Program-made: the position numbers and the translations under genes
In this document: in pieces, positions 1 through 9,408 of the stretch
Layout: the number at the start of each line of letters is the position of its first letter
Numbering within the stretch: the stretch's first letter is position 1
From: Spirogloea muscicola
Taxonomy: Eukaryota; Streptophyta; Zygnematophyceae; Spirogloeales; Spirogloeaceae
Direction of reading: 5' to 3'
DNA: 28,614 nucleotides
Assembly: GCA_009602725.1 (NCBI GenBank)
Contig: WELB01000166.1
Coordinates: 88,440 to 117,053, forward strand
The notes under the pieces: model-generated
The model's input: the letters and a program-made list of their open reading frames with translations, nothing else
What the model was told of the DNA's origin: nothing
Databases searched by the model: none

Positions 1-130
1 CCCCCCCCCCCTGAACCCTAAATCTTAGACCCCTAAACCTCGAACCCTAAACCTGCCGTCCTGGCCTAAACCCTAACCCTGAGCCTGCGGATGCTTTGAA
101 CCCTTGAACCCTGACAGCCCCGAACCCTGA
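1..130. repeat. Degenerate telomere-like repeats (CCCTAAA type)
   Basis: After a run of C, the sequence has many copies of CCCTAAA and near variants (CCCTAAC, CCCTGAC, CCCTTGAA) in the C-rich orientation, spaced irregularly up to about position 130. TTTAGGG is the standard telomere repeat of plants and many green algae, and a C-rich strand at the left end is the orientation expected for a left chromosome end. The copies are too diverged and too widely spaced to be an active telomere array, so this is more likely subtelomeric or interstitial remnant sequence. Confidence 0.6.
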
Positions 131-1809
131 CCCTGACCGCCGCCGCAGGAGCGGCCCGCTGGGCTCTGGAGGCCGGGGAGCTGGCTCCGCCCGCGGCCAC
201 CAAGACGGGGCGCGCCCCGGCAGTGGCGCCGGACCTCGGGACATGCGGCACCTCGCCCCGTTCCTCCCCGGTGCTTCCACGCACTCTCGGCGAGCATCGA
301 AGGACTGACGACTTTGAGCCCGTCAACCACATTCAACAGCAGGCGTGGACCTCACCGCGATTCCAAGCCACGCTCTGGCGGTGGAAGTTAGGAAGGGTTT
401 GGGGTTGGAGGTGTTTGGTTGGAGAGCACAGGGCTGAGGCTGGACGAGGCCAAGGTGTGGGGGAGAGCGTGGTGGCCACACATGCGCAAGGCACAGTGAC
501 CTGAGACTTAAAAGAAAGGCAGAGAGGGGCTGCTAAATCTTCGAGTCAAATGACTGCTTGACTAGCTGCTTCGTGCCATCTGGAGCTGTGCCCTCTGGTA
601 ATTGCTCAGGCGAGTCAGGTAGGATGAAGTAGCCTAGCTGGCCTTTGCGGACCACCTTGTGGTCAGCGAATGCCAGTTAGCAACCGGCCTGCAGCTGGCT
701 ACTCATCCGCCCCCTTGTTTGTCGCGATTGTCTCCCTGCTATCCTTGAGGCCTGGCACTTCAGTAGCCACATCTGCCTCTGCGTAATATCCACTGTTGAC
801 ACCCACCTGTGAAGAGTGGTTAGTCGCAATAGCGCACAAAGAGGCAAAACAATTGTTTGTTCTGTTGAAGAATTACAGCTAGCAGTCATGCGACAGGGGC
901 CACATTATCAGGTCCACCCAGGTTAGGTGAGGAAGGGCTTTACATGCTTGGAGCAGTAATCTTGATTTGCTAAGGTCTTTCGTGTGAAGTTCTGACCCCT
1001 GGTCAACACCCTGGTCACTCACCAAGCATGTCACTGTCGACCACAAAGTTGAAACAAAGAACAGCTCAGGGTGTCCCTGTGCTGGGGAAGGCCCTAGGTT
1101 GCCAATCAAGGCATGGATTAAGGTGAGACAAGAGTCCTGATAGCGTAATTGCCGAGGACATCAAGCTGACCAGCCGACCTACCAAGTACCGCTTAAAAGT
1201 GAAGGGGTTGGAAGGCTAAGCTTGTCAATCATAGTGTCCAGAATTTGTGGGCTTCTCACGTGGAGCATGGTGCATGGAAAGCTCCACTACTGTCAAGAAC
1301 ACCGCCAGAAGTCGGATCACCCAGCATACAACCGCGTACAAGCATGAGAAGGTCGAAGTACTGTGCTCTAACATTGCATCTTGTTGAGCACGGTCAATAG
1401 CAATCTTGCCCTGACCATGAGACTTGCTTACAGTTCACATGCTTGAGCTTTTCCGAGTATGCAGACAACCATAACTACTTGGCATCAAGGTGGACGAAGC
1501 ATCGATGATACTCGATGAAACAAATTTCCCACCTACAAGATAGCAGAGTAGGCACACATCCCAAGGGCAAGGATGATGCAGAAGGCAACAGTCAAAGAAT
1601 GAATAGAATGGAGGTGGAGTCCAAATCTGTGCTGACTGATGGGTGTCATATTGGCCCATCATCCCTGAGCTGCTGCACCCCTGTGATGCAATAAAGTACT
1701 GAAGACTGCCACCCAATCGGCCTGAGTTCGGCCATTGCCCTCGCTTGGGACCTCCAAGCTGAGCTGCAAGGTCGTCGCATGAGACGGCCCAAAGTGTAAT
1801 GACAAGCAC
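131..1809. other. Region without a convincing gene
   Basis: Open frames here are short, lack recognisable domains and have no convincing splice partners. Base composition falls from GC-rich (131-340) to mixed sequence. The longest frame (1435-1809, minus) is Cys/Ser-rich with no similarity I recognise. The part nearest 1810 may be the 3' untranslated region of the minus-strand SMP-C2 gene. I see nothing else. Confidence 0.4.
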
Positions 1810-2002
1810 CTACTCGTATCCAAGGCAGCAGCCAAAAGCTTCTTCGTTGATGGCAGAATAGTGCTCCTCTGATTTGAGACTGACAGTGGTCTAAAGAAAT
1901 CAGCCGAACCAGCGACCACTCTGCTCAGCGTCGCCACCTTCACGGAGCTGCTGACTTTGCCTACCTTTGAAAAGCTGCTGCTTCCCTTCCTGGCCCAAGT
2001 AC
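1810..2002 (-). CDS. Possible 3' exons of the SMP-C2 tether gene
   Basis: Two small candidate exons follow the coiled-coil exon of the SMP-C2 gene: 2002-1965 and 1890-1810. If the upstream exon is spliced at a GTGAGG donor (after codon base 1, just before its stop at 2374), phase is kept into 2002-1965, and a GTAGGC donor leads in phase to 1890-1810, which ends in TAG. The last exon reads TTVSLKSEEHYSAINEEAF and a short tail, which looks like coding sequence. The alternative is that translation simply stops at 2374 and this is 3' UTR. No homology supports it. Confidence 0.25.
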
Positions 2003-2373
2003 CTTTGCAAGACAAATGCAGATGTTTAAAGTGCGGCCCAGCAAAACCACGTTGTGTAAAGGAAAGGTGGTTCTTCAAGAGATGCGCTTGGACAGACACC
2101 CCTTCTGTGGTAGTTTCCCTGGCGAGCAAGGGCTGAGCAAAAAATGCGCTCAGTCAGCTCCAAGGCAGATTGTATCGCAAAGGCTGCAACACCGTCTCAC
2201 CAGGTGGTCCCCACAGAAGAAGCTCCGAGGATGAAGAGCACCACAAGCGCCGCAACTCGCAACCATCTTGGTTGTGGAGCAGGAACATGGCACCTGTGCA
2301 TCACGCAGTCCATGTCAGAGCACGGAGATCCTACCTCGCAGCTCCGATTTTCAGACACAGCTTGCAAGCTGGG

Positions 2374-5300
2374 TCACCAAGCTGGTCTGCCGGCCTCACC
2401 AGATACGAGCGTCGCTAGGTGCTCCTCTTCCCGCTCCTTGGCAAGCTCCTGTATTTGCGAGAGGAGGGACACCTGCCGGCCTTCGGCGAGCTTCCTCTTA
2501 CTGGCCTCCTTCTGCAGGCGGCCCTGCAGTTCCGCCAGCTGCCAGCATATGTGCGAAACCGGGACATCAGCAGTGTGTCCACATGCCTTGACACAATGCA
2601 TGCCTGTTTTATCATATGAATCCAACGGACCCTTGTAATAGCTGCTCAGAACCTGAGCGCAATCAAAGAGACCTACCTGCAGCTGATTCTGCAGCTGGTC
2701 TCTACTGGTCATTGTGTTCACTACTCTTTCTCGACTTCCCCCACCAGGCAGGGCGCCCTTCTCCGCACCATCAACTTCGGAGGCATCATCGACCTTGGGA
2801 CCTGATAAGATAGCATCCTCCACAATGTCGCCTGCTGCAGGCTGCATACTTGTGCTCTCACAAGTTGTCTTGGGCGTACCGCTGGTGGGTAGCACTTCCC
2901 TGTTTGATGGCATGTTGCCGATGTCATGGTATAGGTGGCACTCCAGCATCTGTTGTATCCTACCTTCCAGGGCGTTCACCTAGTTTTGGACAGCCAAGGT
3001 GCAACATCAGCATCGTGCTTCACCTCTCCTCAGTGAGCAACCAGAGAACAAGGTGTTGCATGCTCTGCCCTTGAGCAGCTTTGAGCAATCAAGTTCCCCC
3101 TAACGACATGAGCTGCGCAGTAGCATAAGGGTTCGGGGATCTAGGGGGTTAGGGGTTAGGGATCCGAGGTGCAACCCAGCTTTCTTCTGGTGAACGGATG
3201 CACAGATCAACAGCTTACCTGTTGACGGTGATCTGCAACCAGTTGGCGGCGCGCATCTTCCAAGCAATGTACTTCCCTCTCCAGCTCTGCAACCCGCTGC
3301 TTTTGCTCCTCTGAATCGTTCGCCTGTAGATCAATGAGCCTCTCAGACGATGAAGAGCTACTTGACTTTGGTGCAGCAGCCGGAAATGCATCACACATTT
3401 GAGACGAAATGCTTAGAATGCCTGTCAAAGAACCCTCTGTGAAGCGCCAACCTCAGCCTCCAACAATCTACAGCCTCTGTACTTACGCATTCAGAGTACT
3501 GCCTCTCAATCAGTCGCCACTTCTTCTCGTCTTGTCCTCGCCAGCCAAGGCTCGCGGTGCTCCTCTCGCTAGCCCTCCTATCTCTCCTCCTCTCTTTCTC
3601 ATCTTCGCCGCCCTCGTAGTACCGCTCCTTCCCTGGGCTCGTGTACGCGACTGGAGGCTTGGAGGCAGAGCCTGGCTGCTTGGCCACAGCCTGTGAAGTT
3701 CCACTCTCCAAAGGGTTCTCAGGCGTTGGTCGGCTCCTACTAGGACCGCTTGCGATGTGCATTCCCAAGGACAAGTCCCCGCCAGAAACAGGCTGGATAG
3801 CGTCCTCTTTTAATGGCATAATGGCTGTTTCACCACTGGGTATGACAACCTGAGGCGGCCAACTACTTGGCCTTGGTGCAGTGTTTTCAGCTGGAATAGG
3901 GACTGCATCTGAAGCCTCCGCAAGGCCTGCTCTTGTAGAGCTCGACTGATGCGGAGGGAGGACAACGACGCGAACGTGGACAGCGCCCTGCTGACGGCCA
4001 AATAGTGGCAGCCAAGCGTCCATTGGCTGGCCCACCTTGATTCTGTCAGAGTCCAGAGGTATCTGGGCAGATAATCACAGAGGCAAACGTATGCAACATC
4101 GTCTTCAGTCCTCCACTTGATATCCAACCCAGAAAAGGAGCAGCAACTTTCTCATTTGCCAGTGGATTGTGATTTGATCAGGTGCTGTTATGCTAGCATG
4201 CCCATGCACAAGTGAAGATATGGCTCACCTCGCACCAGCCCAGAAGCACCTTCTCTCCCAAGGTTTCCCAGTCCAGGCACTGAATCCTTATCTGGCAACC
4301 GCACAGTTGTGGATGCTTGAGCCCCGATCTCGTGCAAGCAGGCCGCTGAGGAGATGTGGCAAGCGATGGCAACCCTGCCGTCTTAAAGAAGCCCGCAGGT
4401 AGCGGGAACTCGAGCATCTTGTTCCACTCTGGGTTTGCGGTATTCCTGCAGGCACTTGTCCGTTGTACATGCCCCATGAAATGCACCTGCATCACACCAA
4501 CCGGCGTGATGCTCAATCTCACAGAGCCCTACCGCACCCACAGTTGCTTGACCAGCCGCAGTGGCGCCCAATGGGCGGTGTATGTGAGATGCAGTAGTTA
4601 TATAATTATGTTAAGCGGCAGCAGCCAAGAGAGAGGTCGCTTACCTCGCAGAGAGGAGTCACTACTTGGCTCGCAGATGTCCCGGTATCTACTGTGGCAG
4701 CCTGCTCAGGAAGATCCCGAGCTGACAGGATGGTAACTACGAGGAGGCCCCCCAGACCGCCGTGCCTTCGAGCTCGTCGCCGTAGGTATAGCCTCTCGAT
4801 GCTGAAGCCTGTCCTCTTTGGTTCGACCACCACACGGGCAATCCCATTGATGAGCAGGTCATTCTGCAAACAAATGACGAAGTTATTGGCATGGTCCGAA
4901 CCTGCAACTGAATCAGAGCGCGTGCAAGTCGAGCACTATCAAGTCCTATCTAATGCTAGGACTTGATAGTGCTAGGACTTATCTAACGCCTCTAAATGAG
5001 CAACTCAATCTGTCCCATCTCCCTCAGATGCTAATGCAGAGTTGCAACCTTAATCCAACAAAGACCCCAGCATTTAGTTTGAAGCTGAACTGCACTACTG
5101 ATTGAGCTGTGCATGAAGTGCCCACAGAAATGCAAGACGGGACAATGTGGCTAGGTGACAGGAGAGCCCTGACTTAGAGAGAATGAATGGTAAGAGGACA
5201 TGGTGCCTACTTATATCTGCTACAGTATATGCAGATGCAGCTAGATGCAGCTAGCGCCAGACTTCGAGTGCTGGATACCAGCCAAGTTGCCAGCCCAGGG

Positions 5301-6883
5301 AACTGCGCCAAGGAGAAACCCAGCAGACGGATGTTGACATCAAGGGCAGGGCGTTCAGCAAAGCTGAAATCAAAGCCCACAATGCCTGGAAAACGATCTG
5401 CCAGGCGAAAGCCGAGGCAAATCTGCCACAACATAGCGTCCACACAAGGATAGAATGCTCAATTTCATGTCGTGTGTAAATTATTGCACCCAATCACAGT
5501 GACACACGCAAGTGTATGAGGTTCCCAGATCTAGCAAGCACTTTCTCGATGGCAGACAGGGAGGCATAGGCAAGTTGGCCATACATCCTGGTTCAATTTC
5601 TGCTCGATTCACAAGTTGCCAGCAGCAATATTGACATGCTAACTTTCAACAATGATGCAATGTTTCTCCCATTTATACAGAGAACTCTGCAGTCAATTGT
5701 CATCTGCAAAATCTTTCACAACTAGGAAGCAAGTAAGATCATTGCTCAAGAGAGAAGCTCACAAAGGCTTGCCTGCAAGCAGGCCAACAGCATGGGAAAA
5801 TACCTTGCCATCAATCGATAGGTCGTAGATTTCCAGGCGAGCAGTAAATGCAGGTATCAGAGCTGTTGGCTTCAGGTGCACAGCAAGGACGGCATGGCAG
5901 CTGCACAATGTCCATGTCACGCCAAGCTCCAGTTGCTGCAGTAGAACCATGACATGAGGTCTACCATTAGCGTGCTGCTGATGACTACCATCAGCACCAG
6001 ACTTCCAACAATTAAGAATGATGGATCAAGGTCAATTCATCAGCCCGGAAGCCGACCTAGCAATTTCAAAGTTGGTAATTTATGAGAGTTCAGGCTATGG
6101 TGTCAGGGGTCTACAGCAGCAAGCTTGGTCATGAATCTAGACAAATTGAGATGCCATAGAGAAGCATCGCTGGTCAGCAAGTCGGTTGAGGCTCATGATA
6201 TAAGACAGGCTTTGGCTCATGCAAGTTACGTGTATGAGAACCTGATCAAACTGGGTCATGCAAGAAGGCCAAGTGAGCGACCAGGTAGAATTTTGGCCCA
6301 CTGAGGCGCGCACGACCGTACTCGGCAGTTGGGGGCACTGTCCCAAAGGTGAGCTCTTCAATCTCAAAGTCGGACTGCAGCAGCTCAGAGACTTTCTGTT
6401 AGTCCGTGACAAGCATGTGCAAGAAGGCTATTAAGGGGCACTGAGTACGTTAATACCTGCTGATGACCCTAAGATAGTCAGAATTGAGAGAGGGTGGGAG
6501 CAGAGCCTGCTCACTATGTAGGGAGGCATCTTCCCAGACGCGATGGTGCGCCTCAACTTTGCCGAGATCTTCTCCTTTGCTTCAGCACATGGACAGTCAC
6601 GACGCATGTGAGCATGCCAGACACAAGCTGGGCATTGTGGCACACCGGAAGCTTATCTACAGTTGCGCAAGTCAAACTGGTGGAGCCATGTCTACGGGAA
6701 CCTGGCACTGAACAGCAGGGGCTGCTCTTGAGCAGCCCAGAATATAGTCGAGAAGGGGTATGTAAGTCGCACAGTGGAGGGCTCACCGATGCCGGCCACA
6801 TACTGCTCGAGGTAGTTGGGCCACATGGCACGCACGACAGCATTGAGCGACGCAGTCGGGAAGCTCTCCACCGTGTCATATGC
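2374..6883 (-). CDS. Synaptotagmin-like (E-Syt/tricalbin type) SMP-C2 membrane contact-site protein
   Basis: Proteins with an SMP lipid-transfer domain followed by C2 domains tether the ER to the plasma membrane and move lipids between them. Predicted exons (minus strand): 6883-6787, 6579-6515, 6395-6282, 5935-5804, 5422-5279, 4863-4645, 4486-4229, 4062-3483, 3421-3219, 2979-2677, 2538-2374; all are in phase, giving about 759 visible residues. SMP signatures are LNAVVRAMWPNYLEQYV at the start, LTFGTVPPT, then FPGIVGFDFSFAERP and FPGLATWL. The SMP end NGIARVVVEPKR leads straight into a C2 domain (GGLLVVTILSARDLP, NPEWNKMLEFPLP, WLPLFGRQQGAVHVRVVV). After it come a low-complexity, Arg/Glu-rich linker and a coiled coil (LAELQGRLQKEASKRKLAE). 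The C2 calcium-binding Asp residues are mostly missing. The N-terminal exon(s), expected to carry the membrane anchor, lie in 6884-7341 and are unresolved. A 3' extension to 1810 is possible. Confidence 0.85.
3129..3162. repeat. Telomere-like motifs within an intron
   Basis: GGGTTAGGGGTTAGGG and related motifs lie within the predicted 2980-3218 intron of the SMP-C2 gene. They are G-rich on the plus strand, so C-rich on the transcribed sense strand. Confidence 0.6.
4932..4973. repeat. Perfect inverted repeat, 17-bp arms, 8-base loop
   Basis: Arm AGCACTATCAAGTCCTA (4932-4948) is exactly reverse-complemented at 4957-4973, with loop TCTAATGC. A direct repeat GCTAGGACTT (4955-4964 and 4971-4980) overlaps the right arm. 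It lies inside the 4864-5278 intron of the SMP-C2 gene, so the pre-mRNA would fold into a strong hairpin there. It could be a small foldback element or a folded RNA; nothing in the sequence decides between these. Confidence 0.85.
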
Positions 6884-7341
6884 CTGCATGAGGAGACGCG
6901 GAGACGCAGAGACGACCACATCATATTCCTCGGTATACAAATGAACTAATTGACTACATAAATCTTGGGATGAGAGGTGTATAACGCAAGGTTAGCGTTT
7001 TCAGAGTACGATGGTGCTTAAGAGCCAAGGATCTCGCAGCAACGCGCAATTGACGTTGCTGGTCGAGCGCGCAGTCTGCGAGGCCGACACCTCGCTCTAG
7101 CTCTCGTCTCGACGCTCTTACCGCGTCGGCGCTGCGCTGCAGCTCCCACCGCGCTTTGGCCGCCGCCAGCGCCCTCCGGCGCTGCAAGTCCGCGACCTGG
7201 CAAACAACGGCGGCGCGGCCCCGCGACCGCGTCAGCCGCCCGAAGCCAGGACGCGGCGCGATGCGCGGCGCCGCCGGGCCTTGCGGCGGCGGCAGCGNGC
7301 TCGGCCTGCTGCTCCTTCGGCGGCGCCGTCGCGGCGGCCAT
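6884..7341 (-). other. Probable 5' exon(s) of the SMP-C2 gene, unresolved
   Basis: An ATG at 7341-7339 (minus) opens a frame MAAATAPPKEQQAE that meets an undetermined base at 7298. A different minus frame at about 7220-7020 encodes a charged, helix-prone stretch (LQRRRALAAAKARWELQRSA and onward). The two would join if the single n hides an indel or if an intron intervenes. Either could be the N-terminus of the SMP-C2 protein. No membrane-anchor segment was recognised, so the 5' structure stays open. Confidence 0.35.
7298..7298. other. Single undetermined base
   Basis: A lone n in a GC-rich stretch (context AGCGnGCTC). It probably marks an assembly ambiguity, and reading frames crossing it cannot be trusted. 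Confidence 0.9.
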
Positions 7342-7529
7342 GGCCGGACCGCCGGCGAGCAGGCCCTCGGCTCCCTTGCTCAGCCCCGCGGCGCACAATA
7401 GGCACAAATCTTGCAGTAGCGAGCCGTGAAGGCTCTTCGGCGGCTGCGGCGGCGGCGGCGGAAGCGGCGGCGGCGACGGCGACGGCGGCGGCGGCGGCAG
7501 ATGAGGCGGCGGCAGCGGCGGCGGCGAGG
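7342..7529. promoter_or_regulatory. Probable shared promoter/5'UTR of divergent genes
   Basis: This stretch lies between the candidate minus-strand ATG at 7341 and the TRAPPC1 ATG at 7530. It is very GC-rich. If the 5' assignment of the SMP-C2 gene is right, the two genes share less than 200 bases of upstream sequence. No TATA box is evident. Confidence 0.35.
7438..7529 (+). repeat. CGG/GCGGCA trinucleotide repeat in the TRAPPC1 leader
   Basis: Interrupted CGG-type triplets run up to the ATG of TRAPPC1. The repeat is open in the TRAPPC1 reading frame (Ala-rich), but the family starts at the Met at 7530, so this is most simply 5' UTR. Confidence 0.7.
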
Positions 7530-8723
7530 ATGATCAACGCCGTGTACGTGTTCGACCGCGCGGGCGTCTGCCTGTACTACCGCGCATGGCGGCGGCCGCA
7601 CGCGCCGCTCAGCGCCGCCGAGGACCGCAAGCTCATGTTCGGCCTCCTCTTCTCCCTCAAGTCCTTCGCCGCCAAGATGGACCCCGCCGCGCCGCCGTCA
7701 GTGCTCCTCCCCCCGCCCTCTGCCGTCGCTGTAGCTGCAGCGCAAGCCCTCGCCTGGATGGTCATGGGTCCTGGACCCCACTTGCGAGACCCTCTGAAGA
7801 GTTAGCGTCGCCCTGAAGCTCAGCCTCCAACCTCGATTGCCGCAGCCGGAGCTCGTCTCGGCAGTGGTGGGTTTAGTGGGTTTTGTGGCTTCAGTGGCTG
7901 TGCCGCTCATGCTCGCCCGCGCCCCGTCCATGAGGGCAGTGCAGGCGAGGGCGGGCCCAGCCCCCCGGCGCCGCTGGGCCGCGGCTGCTCCTTCCGGGCG
8001 TTCCGCACCAACACGTACAAGCTGAGCTTCCTGGAGTCGCCCTCTGGCATCAAGGTGGGCAGCCCTCGCTTGCTCACGCCACTGCCCTCAGCGGGCATGC
8101 CAGGGCTCGCGCCTCGCTCGTGACAGACCTGCTCCATGGCTGCGGAGTGAGCTCGTTGTCACCTACAACTTTTTGCCTGGACGATGATAAGCGAATGCCA
8201 CAATGTATCTTGCATCACCTGAACGCTAGATTGATAAACAGTAAGCTGGAGAAGTCGAGCAACAACCATCCTTGTATTGGCAGCATTGTCGGGCACTAGC
8301 TGAGTGCTGGGTGCTCGAGGTGTCGCCTGACGCTCATGCTGGGCCTGAATCGTTGTAACATGCCAACAATGCCAGCGGGGCACCTCACCATGTTGGCGTC
8401 ACAGATTGTCCTCATCTCGGAGCCGCGTATGGGTGATATGCACGAGCCGCTGAAGCATATATACAGCCGGATCTATGCTGAGTGTATTGTCAAGAATCCC
8501 CTGCACACGCCCGGTCAGCCATTCAGGTCAGTACTTCTGTCCCTGTGCACCAACTACATTGCATCAGGGCATCTTCTCTACGATCTTCACACATCTGTAA
8601 GGTGGTGCTTGCTTCATGGAGCCCCTGAGCTCCTTGTTCTCTTGTCGTTCTTGCAATGGTCTTGTGGGCAGTTGTGAGCTTTTTGCCACGACGCTGGACC
8701 AGTACGTGAAGACACTGCAGTGA
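7530..8723 (+). CDS. TRAPPC1: TRAPPC1 / Bet5, TRAPP complex core subunit
   Basis: TRAPPC1 is a small longin-fold subunit of the TRAPP complex, which activates Rab1/Ypt1-type GTPases and tethers vesicles in ER-Golgi traffic. Four predicted exons: 7530-7696, 7961-8054, 8405-8526 and 8672-8723; all junctions are GT-AG and in phase, giving 144 residues, almost exactly the length of human TRAPPC1 (145). Exon 1 starts MINAVYVFDRAGVCLYYRAW and contains KLMFGLLFSLKSFAAKM; exon 2 gives FRTNTYKLSFLESPSGIK; exon 3 gives HIYSRIYAECIVKNPL; exon 4 ends ELFATTLDQYVKTLQ. These match the family along its whole length. Met 7530 is chosen because the family begins one or two residues before the VYVFDR strand. 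The gene is divergent from the SMP-C2 gene and convergent with the hydrolase gene. It is complete and shows no defects. Confidence 0.95.
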
Positions 8724-9408
8724 GACAACAAGGAGGTCAGATGCCTGCTTAATAGGTATTCTGATCTGTAGCCACTGCAGCTGCAGCTTCTTCACTGCAC
8801 AAGATGGTCATCATCCAGCTTGTGCAGCTTATAGGCCTGCCAAGCTCCTGCAACAAGATAGCCCTGTTACCTGTTACACTGCACTTCAAGCACACACACA
8901 TGACACATCCTAATAAATTAGAAAGACATGGCACAACTGTGATATGGCTCTAGCTGTTCAGCATGCGAAGTATCAATGCGCTTCAGGCCACTTTCTTCAT
9001 CAGGACGGGACATTGATTTTTGTTTTCTAGGCACAGAGCATGGATTGCTCAAGCTTTTTGCTTGTATTCTGCAACTTCAATCCATGATAATTTCTCGCAA
9101 CGGGGGAAAAAGGTGTAAACCTCATCACACCTACTATCACTCTACTTGACCTATGACACAATGAAGGTGGCCCTCCCGGGGAGAGGCAAAGAATGCAATG
9201 AGCCTGCCAGCTACGCTAAGTTGTAACACGAGGGCACAAAGTAATGGGCCTGGTGAGGCCTAATCAAAACTGACATGGCAAGAAGATGAACAGGAGATCA
9301 CTGAACCCCAAAGTCCAAATGACCTGAGATCTGCTCATAAGCCTGATGCACTCCTTCAGGTTGTGAAGAAGTGACAGAATCACATACAATAGAACAATTG
9401 AAGGTCAC
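8724..9408. other. Intergenic region between convergent genes
   Basis: It contains the 3' ends of TRAPPC1 (+) and the hydrolase gene (-). No conserved open frame is seen. Two TGTAA motifs, near 9112 and 9222, could serve as algal-type polyadenylation signals for the plus strand, but such short motifs are weak evidence. Confidence 0.5.

Noticed and set aside
1435-1809. 124-residue minus-strand frame
   Set aside because: Cys/Ser-rich with no domain and no splice partners, in a region that is probably 3' UTR or intergenic.
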